Positions 4,881-11,900 of a DNA stretch of 13,037 nt are shown here, piece by piece. Source of the DNA: Proteobacteria bacterium UBA7447 (GTDB taxonomy: Bacteria; Pseudomonadota; Gammaproteobacteria; Arenicellales; UBA868). The DNA lies in assembly GCA_002477475.1 (NCBI GenBank), contig DLPX01000033.1, forward strand, positions 110,682-123,718, in the 5' to 3' direction. The first letter of the stretch is position 1. Each line of letters starts with the position of its first letter. Below the pieces are notes generated by a model, which saw only the letters and a program-made list of their open reading frames with translations, did not search any database and had not been told where the DNA came from. The position numbers and the translations under genes are program-made.

Positions 4881-7136
4881 TTAAGACTCGTCGTCTGAGT
4901 CAATGTCGAAAGCGAGATCACCATCTTCTTCGCGAACCCGGACTGTGCCGCCCTGCACCAGTTTTCCGAACAATAGTTCATCGGCCAGCGCCCGGTTGAT
5001 CCGGTCACGAATCAGTCTTGCCATGGGTCGGGCACCCATCGCAGCATCATGGCCATTGCTGGCAAGCCACTGCCGTGCCGAGGGATCAACTTCAAGGGCC
5101 ACATTTTTGTCCGCCAACTGGCTTTCCAGTTGAACAATAAACTTATCGACCACATGACTGATCGTAGTCTCGTCCAGCGCACCAAAACGAATGATCGAAT
5201 CCAGTCGGTTACGAAACTCCGGCGTGAACATTTTGTTGATCACTTCAGTATCGTCTGCCGTGTGATCCTGATCAACAAAACCCACCGAGCCACGCGCCAT
5301 CTGGGTCGCCCCTGCATTGGTCGTCATGACAATAATGACATTGCGAAAGTCTGCTTTACGTCCGTTATTGTCTGTCAGCGTACCGTAATCCATCACCTGC
5401 AGCAGCAGGTTGAACACATCGGGATGCGCCTTTTCGATTTCATCCAGCAGCAGTACCGAATGCGGGTTGCGGGTTATCGCTTCAGTCATGAGCCCGCCCT
5501 GATCAAAACCGACATATCCCGGCGGGGCGCCAATCAACCTCGACACAGTATGCCGCTCCATATATTCCGACATGTCAAAGCGGACCAGTTCGATCCCGAG
5601 CGTGAGTGCGAGTTGGCGGGTCACTTCGGTCTTGCCCACGCCGGTCGGCCCTGAGAAAAGAAATGAGGAGATGGGCCGATCCGGATTACCCAAACCCGAG
5701 CGGGCCAGCTTGATTGCACTCACCAATGCGGTGATGGCACTGTCCTGACCAAACACCACTCGCTGCAGGTCTGGCTCAAGAGTGCGCAGGGCATCCTTAT
5801 CATCCGCGCTGACTGTCTTGGGCGGAATACGTGCCATCTTGGACACCACTCGCTCGATATCCGGCACCCCAACGGTTTTCTTGCGTTTGGATACCGGCGC
5901 AAGGCGCGCTTGGGCACCTGCTTCGTCAATCACATCGATTGCCTTATCAGGCAGATGTCGATCATTGATGTAGCGTGCAGCGAGTTCGGCGGCTGTGCGG
6001 AGCGCGGGCGCTGTGAACCGCACCGAATGATGCTGTTCAAACTGGGTCTTCAGACCTCTGAGGATCTCTACCGTTTCCTCGACACTCGGTTCGGTGACGT
6101 CGATCTTCTGGAAACGTCTTGAAAGGGCTCGATCCTTCTCGAAAATGCCGCGGTACTCCTGATAGGTCGTCGACCCCATGCATCGGATTTCTCCGGAAGC
6201 CAGTACCGGTTTCAATAGGTTTGAAGCATCCATTGCGCCACCCGAAGCCGCACCGGCCCCGATTACGGTATGAATCTCATCAATGAAAAGCACCGCGCCG
6301 TCGGTTTCTTGAAGATCAGCGAGGACCGCCTTAAGCCGTTGCTCGAAATCTCCACGATATTTCGTCCCTGCAAGCAGTGCACCCAGATCAAGCGCGTAAA
6401 TCGTGCTGCCCATGAGGGCTTCAGGCACTTCACCTTCTACGATCTTTCGGGCGAGACCCTCGGCTATGGCCGTTTTGCCGACTCCCGCCTCGCCCACGTA
6501 CAGCGGATTATTCTTGCGCCGGCGGCACAGAATCTGCATCGTGCGCGTGACTTCAAGATCACGCCCAATCAGAGGATCAATCTTCCCCGCGATGGCTTGC
6601 TCGTTAAGATTAACCGCGAACGCAGATAGGGCACTCTGAAAGTCATCATCGGATAACTCTTCATCCGCTTCATCTGGAGACGGCAATTCTCGCGGTTTTT
6701 CATCCCGACTGATGCCGTGAGATACATAGTTAACGATGTCAAACCGGGAGACACCCTCCTCACCCAGGAAATACGCCGCATGGGAATCCTTCTCGGCAAA
6801 GATCGCAATCAGAACGTTGGTGCCGGTCACTTCACGCTTGCCTGAACTTTGCACGTGCAAGATCGCTCGCTGGATCACGCGCTGAAACCCGACTGCCGGT
6901 TGGGGGTCCGTTTGCTCGTCTTCTTCTTCGAGCATCGGCACATACTGTTCCAGAAAACCCTGCAATTTCTCCCGCAGCCCCGACACTTCTGCACCGCAGG
7001 CTTTGATGACCTTCAAGGCCGCTGGATTGTCGAGCAACGCTGTCAAGAGATGCTCTACCGTGATGTACTGGTGTCGGGCATCTCGAGCGCTTTGGATTGC
7101 GCTGTTCAGAGAGGATTCAAGCTCACTCGAAAGCAT
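4881..7136 (-). CDS. clpA: ATP-dependent Clp protease ATP-binding subunit ClpA
   Basis: The AAA+ hexameric unfoldase that feeds substrates into ClpP. From the ATG at 7136 it has 751 residues. The start MLSSELESSLNSAI lines up with E. coli MLNQELELSLN. The N-domain (about 1-140, which docks ClpS) is followed by an acidic linker. The first ATPase has Walker A GEAGVGKT (about 215-222) and Walker B LFIDE (about 283-287). The second has GPTGVGKT (about 496-503) and LLLDE (about 562-566). The ClpP-docking loop carries VGF (about 618-620), a conservative form of IG[F/L]. The C-terminus ends in an acidic tail, DIDSDDES. The start is 2 bases after the clpS stop, with TGGAG 11 bases upstream, so translation is coupled to clpS. 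An ATG at 7160 would overlap clpS and add 8 residues not seen in the family. No clpP is in the window. Confidence 0.97.
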   Translation of the reverse strand: MLSSELESSLNSAIQSARDARHQYITVEHLLTALLDNPAALKVIKACGAEVSGLREKLQGFLEQYVPMLEEEDEQTDPQPAVGFQRVIQRAILHVQSSGKREVTGTNVLIAIFAEKDSHAAYFLGEEGVSRFDIVNYVSHGISRDEKPRELPSPDEADEELSDDDFQSALSAFAVNLNEQAIAGKIDPLIGRDLEVTRTMQILCRRRKNNPLYVGEAGVGKTAIAEGLARKIVEGEVPEALMGSTIYALDLGALLAGTKYRGDFEQRLKAVLADLQETDGAVLFIDEIHTVIGAGAASGGAMDASNLLKPVLASGEIRCMGSTTYQEYRGIFEKDRALSRRFQKIDVTEPSVEETVEILRGLKTQFEQHHSVRFTAPALRTAAELAARYINDRHLPDKAIDVIDEAGAQARLAPVSKRKKTVGVPDIERVVSKMARIPPKTVSADDKDALRTLEPDLQRVVFGQDSAITALVSAIKLARSGLGNPDRPISSFLFSGPTGVGKTEVTRQLALTLGIELVRFDMSEYMERHTVSRLIGAPPGYVGFDQGGLMTEAITRNPHSVLLLDEIEKAHPDVFNLLLQVMDYGTLTDNNGRKADFRNVIIVMTTNAGATQMARGSVGFVDQDHTADDTEVINKMFTPEFRNRLDSIIRFGALDETTISHVVDKFIVQLESQLADKNVALEVDPSARQWLASNGHDAAMGARPMARLIRDRINRALADELLFGKLVQGGTVRVREEDGDLAFDIDSDDES

Positions 7137-7138
7137 TT

Positions 7139-7459
7139 CTATTCGGGCTCCATCGTGCATTGCAGGGGATGCTCATTTTCACGGGCGAGACCCAGCACCT
7201 CGCGCACCCGGGTTTCTGCGACCTCGGCGGTGAACACGCCGCAAACGCCCGCCCCTTCAGTATGCACCTTGAGCATCACCTGGACGGCCTGCTCATGGGG
7301 CAACTTGAAGATACGCTGCAGCACCATGACCACAAATTCCATGGGCGTGTAGTCATCGTTCATCAAAAGCACGCGGAACATGCGAGGCTTCTTTAGACGC
7401 GGTTTAGCCTCTTCTACCGACGTTCCGGAAGTCTTTTGGATTTCCCTGCGGTCACTCAT
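7139..7459 (-). CDS. clpS: ATP-dependent Clp protease adaptor ClpS
   Basis: 106 residues, equal to E. coli ClpS. It is the N-recognin that binds proteins with N-terminal Leu, Phe, Tyr or Trp and hands them to ClpA. A disordered N-terminal tail (about 1-25), needed for transfer to ClpA in known ClpS proteins, precedes the folded core. LMNDDYTPMEFVV includes N34, D35 and D36, and VHTEGAGVCGVF includes H66. N34, D35/D36, M40 and H66 fall at the same numbers as the ligand-pocket residues in E. coli. ATG at 7459 with a weak AGTGGA 6 bases before it. It is the first gene of clpS-clpA-ridA, behind a good sigma70-like promoter and downstream of the aceA terminator. Confidence 0.97.
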   Translation of the reverse strand: MSDRREIQKTSGTSVEEAKPRLKKPRMFRVLLMNDDYTPMEFVVMVLQRIFKLPHEQAVQVMLKVHTEGAGVCGVFTAEVAETRVREVLGLARENEHPLQCTMEPE

Positions 7460-7496
7460 GACAGTCCACTGATCATCGTTTCAATTTCTACATAGA

Positions 7497-7528
7497 ATTA
7501 TATAGGTACAGACCCCGGTATTTATCAA
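7497..7528 (-). promoter_or_regulatory. Putative sigma70 promoter of clpS-clpA(-ridA)
   Basis: On the minus strand TTGATA (7528-7523) is followed by TATATA (7504-7499) with an 18-base spacer, or by an overlapping perfect TATAAT (7502-7497) with a 20-base spacer. Transcription would begin near 7490, about 30 bases before the clpS ATG. Confidence 0.5.
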
Positions 7529-7562
7529 GGTCCCCTCACGACAAATTGGCGGACGTTGTGGC

Positions 7563-7595
7563 AAAAAAACCGGCGGTAGGCAACCTACCGCCGGT
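7563..7595 (-). terminator. Intrinsic terminator of aceA
   Basis: A perfect 12-base-pair stem, ACCGGCGGTAGG with CCTACCGCCGGT, has a 3-base loop. It is followed on the minus strand by seven T residues (7569-7563, the outermost shared with the stem). It begins 25 bases after the aceA stop and ends well before the clpS promoter, so it insulates clpS-clpA from aceA transcription. Confidence 0.93.
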
Positions 7596-7620
7596 CTTGG
7601 TTTTCCAGTATTCGAGGAGT

Positions 7621-8910
7621 TTAACCGGTCGCGAACTGCTCTTCTTCCGTAGAGCCGCTCATGGCGGTAACAGAGGAGCTTCCCCCCTGGATCACGGTGG
7701 TCACATCATCAAAGTAACCTGCGCCGACCTCAGCCTGGTGGCTGGCGAAGGTATAGCCCCGATCGGCGGCTGCAAATTCCCGCTCCTGAACCATATCCAC
7801 ATAAGCGGTCATTCCGTTACGGACATACTCGTGAGTCAGGTCGAACATGTGGTACCACATGTTATGAATCCCGGCCAAAGTAATGAACTGGTACTTGTAG
7901 CCCATAGCGCCGAGTTCTCGCTGGAATTTGGCGATCGTGGCGTCGTCCAGGTTCTTTTTCCAGTTAAAGGACGGCGAACAGTTGTAGGCAAGCAGTTGAT
8001 CTGGGTACTCGGCACGGATCGCTTCTGCAAACTGGCGTGCTTCATCAAGATCCGGCACAGCAGTTTCGCACCAAATGAGATCGGCATACGGTGCGTAGGC
8101 CAAACCTCTTGCGATAGCCTGGTCAAGGCCCGCGCGGGTAACGTAAAAGCCTTCACTGGTTCTTTCACCCGTCACGAACTCGCGATCGCGCTCGTCCACA
8201 TCAGAGGTCAGCAGCGCTGCCGCATTGGCGTCGGTTCGAGCCAGCAACACCGTCGGTACACCGCAAACGTCTGCCGCGAGGCGTCCTGCCGAGAGTTTCT
8301 GGACCGCTTCCTGCGTCGGCACAAGCACCTTGCCGCCCATGTGTCCGCATTTCTTCACTGAAGCGAGTTGGTCTTCAAAGTGCACACCACCGGCACCCGC
8401 TTCGATCATGGCTTTCATGAGTTCAAAGGCATTCAAGACCCCACCAAAGCCCGCTTCCGCATCAGCCACAATCGGCACAAAGTAATCGATGTCGTCTTTT
8501 CCGGACGCATGCTGGATTTCATCGGCGCGTTTGAACGCGTTATTGATTCGGCGAACCACCGCCGGTACCGAATTGACCGGGTAAAGAGACTGATCCGGAT
8601 ACATCGCATCGGCGATATTGGCGTCGGCAGCCACCTGCCAGCCGGACAGGTAAATGGCTTTAGCCCCTGCCTTAACCTGCTGTACCGCCTGTCCGCCCGT
8701 CAATGCACCCAGCGTTGGCAGAAAATCATCCGTATTCAATCGGCGCCAAAGTTTCTCGGCAGCCAACCGCGCAAGGCTGTGCTCAATATGAACAGAGCCG
8801 CGTAAACGCAGGACATCGGCTGCTGAATAGTCCCGCTGTACACCACGCCAGCGCGGATTATCGGCCCAGTCTGACTCTAGCGCTTTCTGCTCTTTAGTTT
8901 GATCAATCAT
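7621..8910 (-). CDS. aceA: Isocitrate lyase
   Basis: Cleaves isocitrate to glyoxylate and succinate, the first step of the glyoxylate shunt needed for growth on acetate and fatty acids. The signature KKCGHMGGK (about 186-194) holds the catalytic Cys188. DAEAGFGG (about 150-157) and HFEDQLAS (about 177-184) supply the Mg/glyoxylate site, and YNCSPSFNWKK lies in the C-terminal half. Length is 429-430 residues (E. coli AceA 434), so it is the classical short bacterial form. There are two consecutive ATGs at 8913 and 8910; AGAGG at 8921-8917 sits 3 bases from the first and 6 from the second, so 8910 is preferred. It is monocistronic, with its own terminator. No malate synthase or isocitrate dehydrogenase kinase is in the window. 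It is divergent from a LysR-type gene that is a likely regulator. Confidence 0.97.
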   Translation of the reverse strand: MIDQTKEQKALESDWADNPRWRGVQRDYSAADVLRLRGSVHIEHSLARLAAEKLWRRLNTDDFLPTLGALTGGQAVQQVKAGAKAIYLSGWQVAADANIADAMYPDQSLYPVNSVPAVVRRINNAFKRADEIQHASGKDDIDYFVPIVADAEAGFGGVLNAFELMKAMIEAGAGGVHFEDQLASVKKCGHMGGKVLVPTQEAVQKLSAGRLAADVCGVPTVLLARTDANAAALLTSDVDERDREFVTGERTSEGFYVTRAGLDQAIARGLAYAPYADLIWCETAVPDLDEARQFAEAIRAEYPDQLLAYNCSPSFNWKKNLDDATIAKFQRELGAMGYKYQFITLAGIHNMWYHMFDLTHEYVRNGMTAYVDMVQEREFAAADRGYTFASHQAEVGAGYFDDVTTVIQGGSSSVTAMSGSTEEEQFATG

Positions 8911-8916
8911 CATGCA

Positions 8917-8921
8917 CCTCT
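8917..8921 (-). promoter_or_regulatory. Ribosome binding site of aceA
   Basis: AGAGG on the minus strand; the spacing favours the second of the two adjacent ATG codons (8910). Confidence 0.6.
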
Positions 8922-8941
8922 GTTTAATTTCTCGTTATTTA

Positions 8942-8962
8942 ATACCGGGTTAAATGCGGTAT
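8942..8962. promoter_or_regulatory. Inverted repeat in the aceA leader/promoter, possible operator
   Basis: ATACCG (8942-8947) and CGGTAT (8957-8962) form a perfect 6+6 dyad around a 9-base AT-rich centre, about 30 bases upstream of the aceA start. LysR-type proteins often bind ATAC-N7-GTAT-like dyads; here the ATAC/GTAT spacing is 13, so assignment to the neighbouring regulator is tentative. Confidence 0.4.
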
Positions 8963-9129
8963 CAGATCCAGATCTATCGCGCTTTTCCCTTTAATTTCAG
9001 TCAAAAACCACCACTGGCCTGACCATGACCGCAGTCTCGGCTTTGGCCGAGTATTTATCAATATAATTATTTCAATATTTAGTATTATCTGGATAAATTA
9101 TAGGCCGCTAAGGCCTCATTTCGTATCCG

Positions 9130-10068
9130 ATGAGCGCACCTCCCTACTACAAGCAGAACCGTCTGAAGCAATTGAGAGCCTTTTGCTATGCCGCGCGGCT
9201 TGGCAGTATCTCCCGCGCAGCCGAGCAGCTTTTTCTCAGCCAGCCGTCGGTATCGCTCCAGATCCAGGCCCTGGAACGGGAGCTTGGGGTCGAGCTCTTT
9301 GAGCGGCGCGGGCCCAGTATCCGGCTCACCGCGCAGGGGGAATCACTGCTCGAACTGGCCCAACCCCTCGTGCAGGGCATAGACGGCATCGCAGAATCCT
9401 TCGCCAGCGAATTGGGAGATCTCAACAGTGGCGAAATCAATATCGCAGCCGGCGAATCAACGATTCTTTATCTCTTACCGGAGGTGATCAAGCAATTCGC
9501 TGATGCCTATCCCGGAGTCCGCCTGAAGCTCCACAATGTGACGGGGCGTGACGGCATGGCGATGCTGCGGGCAGATCAAGCCGACTTTGCTGTGGGTTCA
9601 ATGCTGGAAGTACCAGAGGATATCGATTACCGACCGATCTTCGATTTTAAGACCATGCTGATCACCCCGCTCGACCACTCACTTGCCGGGAAACGCGCGG
9701 CCAACATCAGACTTGAGGACATCAGTCCTCATGGACTTATCCTGCCACCCCGCCACCTTGCCACCTGGCGGCGGGTAGAAATGATCTTTGGCCAGCACAA
9801 GGTCAGCTACACCGTCACACTTGAAGCCGGCGGCTGGGAAGTCATTAAAAAGTATGTGGAAATGGGTCTGGGCATCGCGATTGTAACGGCGATATGCCTA
9901 AAGGGTGATGAGAAGATTGCAAAAATACCGCTAGACCGCTTTTTCCCTAACCGAAGCTACGGTGTGGTGATGCGAAAACGCAAGTACCTCTCACCACCGG
10001 CACGCCAGTTTTTGGAAATGATGGCGCCTGACTTCTCCGGCCAATTGGAAAAGTCGGTAGAAGAGTAA
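9130..10068 (+). CDS. LysR-type transcriptional regulator (CysB-like effector domain)
   Basis: 312 residues, normal for the family. The N-terminal winged helix-turn-helix spans about residues 13-72: LKQLRAFCYAARLGSISRAA, then LSQPSVSLQIQALERELG and LFERRG, which is the strongly conserved LysR signature. A linker helix follows, and the periplasmic-binding-protein-like effector domain covers about 98-300 (INIAAGES... to RKRKYLSPPARQF). The effector domain most resembles CysB/CysL-like members by eye; its ligand is unknown. It is transcribed away from aceA across a shared 216-base region. In this family that arrangement usually means the divergent gene and its own gene are targets, so control of the glyoxylate shunt is the leading inference. 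No Shine-Dalgarno is visible before the ATG. Confidence 0.93.
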   Translation: MSAPPYYKQNRLKQLRAFCYAARLGSISRAAEQLFLSQPSVSLQIQALERELGVELFERRGPSIRLTAQGESLLELAQPLVQGIDGIAESFASELGDLNSGEINIAAGESTILYLLPEVIKQFADAYPGVRLKLHNVTGRDGMAMLRADQADFAVGSMLEVPEDIDYRPIFDFKTMLITPLDHSLAGKRAANIRLEDISPHGLILPPRHLATWRRVEMIFGQHKVSYTVTLEAGGWEVIKKYVEMGLGIAIVTAICLKGDEKIAKIPLDRFFPNRSYGVVMRKRKYLSPPARQFLEMMAPDFSGQLEKSVEE

Positions 10069-10122
10069 AGCCAAAACACTCTGATCGGTCGGCGCACATC
10101 GGGGCAACTCGAAAACTTTGTT

Positions 10123-10128
10123 TATAAT
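10123..10128 (+). promoter_or_regulatory. Putative -10 element upstream of the secreted-protein/mnmA series
   Basis: A perfect TATAAT lies 43 bases before the ATG at 10172, in the 103-base gap after the LysR gene, but no good -35 is visible at 16-18 bases upstream. It could start a transcript covering the secreted protein, mnmA and the EamA gene. Confidence 0.35.
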
Positions 10129-10171
10129 TTCGCATCGTCTCCTTAAAGTCTCACGGACGCTCTAACAACCT

Positions 10172-10765
10172 ATGAATTTCTTTTCCAAGCTACTGGTAAC
10201 AGCCGGACTTGTGGCGGTTTTGGGCTTTACCCAGGTTGCCATGGCGCGTGTTCAGATACTCGATGTTTGCTACGATTTCAGCTGCAAGACTCTGCAGCAG
10301 GTTGTCCTCTCGGCTGAGGAATGGCGCAGCGTTATCGGCTGGTTTTACCCAGCAGCACCCTCTGCCGCTGAGGAAAGAGATCGATTGCGCCAGGCGGTGG
10401 GCTGGCTGGAAGTCGTCATTGGGCGCCACACTCCCACCCATCGGGACAAGGGGCTTAATCTCGAGAAAAACCCTGAGTTTCCGGGACAACTCGACTGTAT
10501 TGATGAGTCTCTCAACATTACGCAATACATGAATCTCTTTCAGGAGCAGGGGCATATGCGCCGACACCGGGTAGTCGATCGTGCCTACCGCAAAGCAGGG
10601 TTTGATGCCCACTGGGCAGGCCAGATCGAGGAGATAGAGACCGGTGAACGCTTCGTGATCGACAGCTGGTTTCAGGATAACGGCATGCTGCCCTATATCT
10701 CCCCGAGCACCGACTGGTTCGATATCACTGATCTGCGGATCCTGTCCTTCGGCATTCAGGACTAA
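10172..10765 (+). CDS. Secreted uncharacterised protein with transglutaminase-like Cys-His-Asp pattern
   Basis: 197 residues. A clear Sec signal peptide occupies residues 1-25: MNFFSK, a hydrophobic core, then AMA with cleavage expected before R26. The mature part is about 172 residues, periplasmic or exported. I do not recognise it as a named protein. The second half contains GQLDCIDES (C109), then DAHWAGQIEE (H147), then GERFVIDSWFQDNG (D164). The order and spacing (38 and 17 residues) resemble the Cys-His-Asp triad of transglutaminase-like cysteine proteases (BTLCP-type: DC-x-[DE]-..., HAVL..., VLDN). That is a motif-level inference, not a domain hit. C33 and C38 near the mature N-terminus could form a disulfide. 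There is no obvious Shine-Dalgarno. mnmA follows after 31 bases, probably cotranscribed. Confidence 0.85.
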   Translation: MNFFSKLLVTAGLVAVLGFTQVAMARVQILDVCYDFSCKTLQQVVLSAEEWRSVIGWFYPAAPSAAEERDRLRQAVGWLEVVIGRHTPTHRDKGLNLEKNPEFPGQLDCIDESLNITQYMNLFQEQGHMRRHRVVDRAYRKAGFDAHWAGQIEEIETGERFVIDSWFQDNGMLPYISPSTDWFDITDLRILSFGIQD

Positions 10766-10780
10766 AGCTCAACCGGGCAG

Positions 10781-10787
10781 AAAGAGG
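10781..10787 (+). promoter_or_regulatory. Ribosome binding site of mnmA
   Basis: AAAGAGG lies 9 bases before the ATG at 10797 and supports that start over the in-frame ATG at 10812. Confidence 0.6.
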
Positions 10788-10796
10788 TCGGCCCTC

Positions 10797-11900
10797 ATGA
10801 CGCCACCTAAAATGCAAGTTGTTGTTGGACTCTCCGGGGGAGTTGACTCAGCGATTGCTGCCGCACGACTCAAGGCGCAGGGTTGTGAAGTCACAGGCCT
10901 CTTCATGAAAAACTGGGAAGAGGACGACGATGCCAAGTACTGCGCGGCGCGGGAAGACCTCGCGATGGCGGAGCGGGTGGCAGAGGTGCTTGATATTCCG
11001 ATCAAGACGGTTAATTTTTCCCATGAGTATTGGGAACGGGTATTTGCGATTTTCCTGCGCGAATACGAGGCCGGCAGAACGCCTAATCCGGATGTTTTGT
11101 GCAACCGGGAAATCAAGTTCAAGGAATTTCTCTCCTACGCGCAGCACCTCGGCAGCGATTACATCGCTACCGGCCACTATGCCCGGGTAGAAAAAGAAAA
11201 TGGTCTGTGCCGCCTGCTGAAGGCGGTTGACCACAGTAAAGATCAATCCTATTTTCTGCACGCGTTGAACCAAAAGGCACTCTCGCTGACTCTCTTTCCT
11301 TTGGGCGAGGCCCTCAAAAAAGATATCCGGGCTGAGGCGGACGCACTGGCACTGCCGAACGCTTCCCGCAAGGACAGTACCGGCATCTGCTTTATTGGAG
11401 AACGCCGGTTTTCGGATTTCCTGTCAAGGTATCTGCCGGCGAAGCCGGGCGAGATGCGCACCCCGGAGGGACAAGACGTGGGCGAGCATCAAGGGCTGTG
11501 GTTTTACACCCTCGGCCAGCGTCATGGGCTGGATATCGGAGGACCCGGAGAGGCTTGGTATGTCTGCGCAAAAGATATTGAGACCAATGTGCTGACCGTC
11601 GTCCAGGGGCATGACCATCCGGATCTCATGCGGCAGTCAGCCGTGGTTGAAGAGATGCATTGGGTGGGCAATCTCCCTAAGACCCTGCCCTTGCAGTGCT
11701 GTGCCAAAACCCGATATCGACAGGAAGATCAGAACTGTCTCGTACACGGACGAGACGGCAATACTCTGCTAATTGAATTCGAAGAGCCACAAAGAGCTCC
11801 TACGCCCGGGCAATCTCTCGTGCTCTATCAGGGCGACGAAGTTCTCGGCGGGGGCATTATCGACACCACGCATCCAGTGGGCTCATCCGAGTCGCAGTGA
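10797..11900 (+). CDS. mnmA: tRNA-specific 2-thiouridylase MnmA
   Basis: 367 residues (E. coli MnmA 368). It adenylates and thiolates C2 of U34 in the Lys, Glu and Gln tRNAs, taking sulfur from the IscS-Tus relay. The PP-loop SGGVDS is at residues 13-18. TPNPDVLCNREIKF carries C102, the tRNA-facing catalytic Cys (same number as in E. coli). DSTGICFIGERRF carries C198, the persulfide Cys (E. coli C199). The central and C-terminal beta-barrel domains follow (GQDVGEHQGLWFYTLGQRHGL, then a tail with LIEFEEPQRAPTPGQSLVLY). ATG at 10797 with AAAGAGG at 10781-10787 (9-base spacer). An in-frame ATG five codons later would remove only MTPPK. Its stop shares four bases with the next gene's GTG (GTGA). 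Confidence 0.97.
   Translation: MTPPKMQVVVGLSGGVDSAIAAARLKAQGCEVTGLFMKNWEEDDDAKYCAAREDLAMAERVAEVLDIPIKTVNFSHEYWERVFAIFLREYEAGRTPNPDVLCNREIKFKEFLSYAQHLGSDYIATGHYARVEKENGLCRLLKAVDHSKDQSYFLHALNQKALSLTLFPLGEALKKDIRAEADALALPNASRKDSTGICFIGERRFSDFLSRYLPAKPGEMRTPEGQDVGEHQGLWFYTLGQRHGLDIGGPGEAWYVCAKDIETNVLTVVQGHDHPDLMRQSAVVEEMHWVGNLPKTLPLQCCAKTRYRQEDQNCLVHGRDGNTLLIEFEEPQRAPTPGQSLVLYQGDEVLGGGIIDTTHPVGSSESQ

Larger units (their letters stand above)
8914..9129. promoter_or_regulatory. Divergent aceA / LysR-type regulator intergenic region
   Basis: This is the longest non-coding stretch of the window (216 bases). Besides the ATACCG/CGGTAT dyad it holds a 6-bp hairpin, CTCGGC-TTTG-GCCGAG, at 9036-9051 and a very AT-rich stretch at 9052-9104. 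The AT-rich stretch contains a TATAAT (9062-9067) and a short dyad TTATC-TG-GATAA (9085-9096). A 5-bp repeat, AGGCC-N5-GGCCT (9102-9116), lies just before the regulator start. The region must carry both promoters, but no well-spaced -35/-10 pair stands out. Confidence 0.45.

Noticed and set aside
5049..5654. 201-residue plus-strand open frame
   Set aside because: It is antisense to clpA; a shadow frame with no coding signal beyond length.
7546..8361. 271-residue plus-strand open frame
   Set aside because: It is entirely antisense to the well-supported aceA and its terminator; no recognisable domain.
9036..9051. CTCGGC-TTTG-GCCGAG hairpin as a terminator
   Set aside because: It lies in a divergent promoter region with no upstream gene ending toward it, the stem is only 6 bp and no T-run follows; it is more likely an operator or leader element, if anything.
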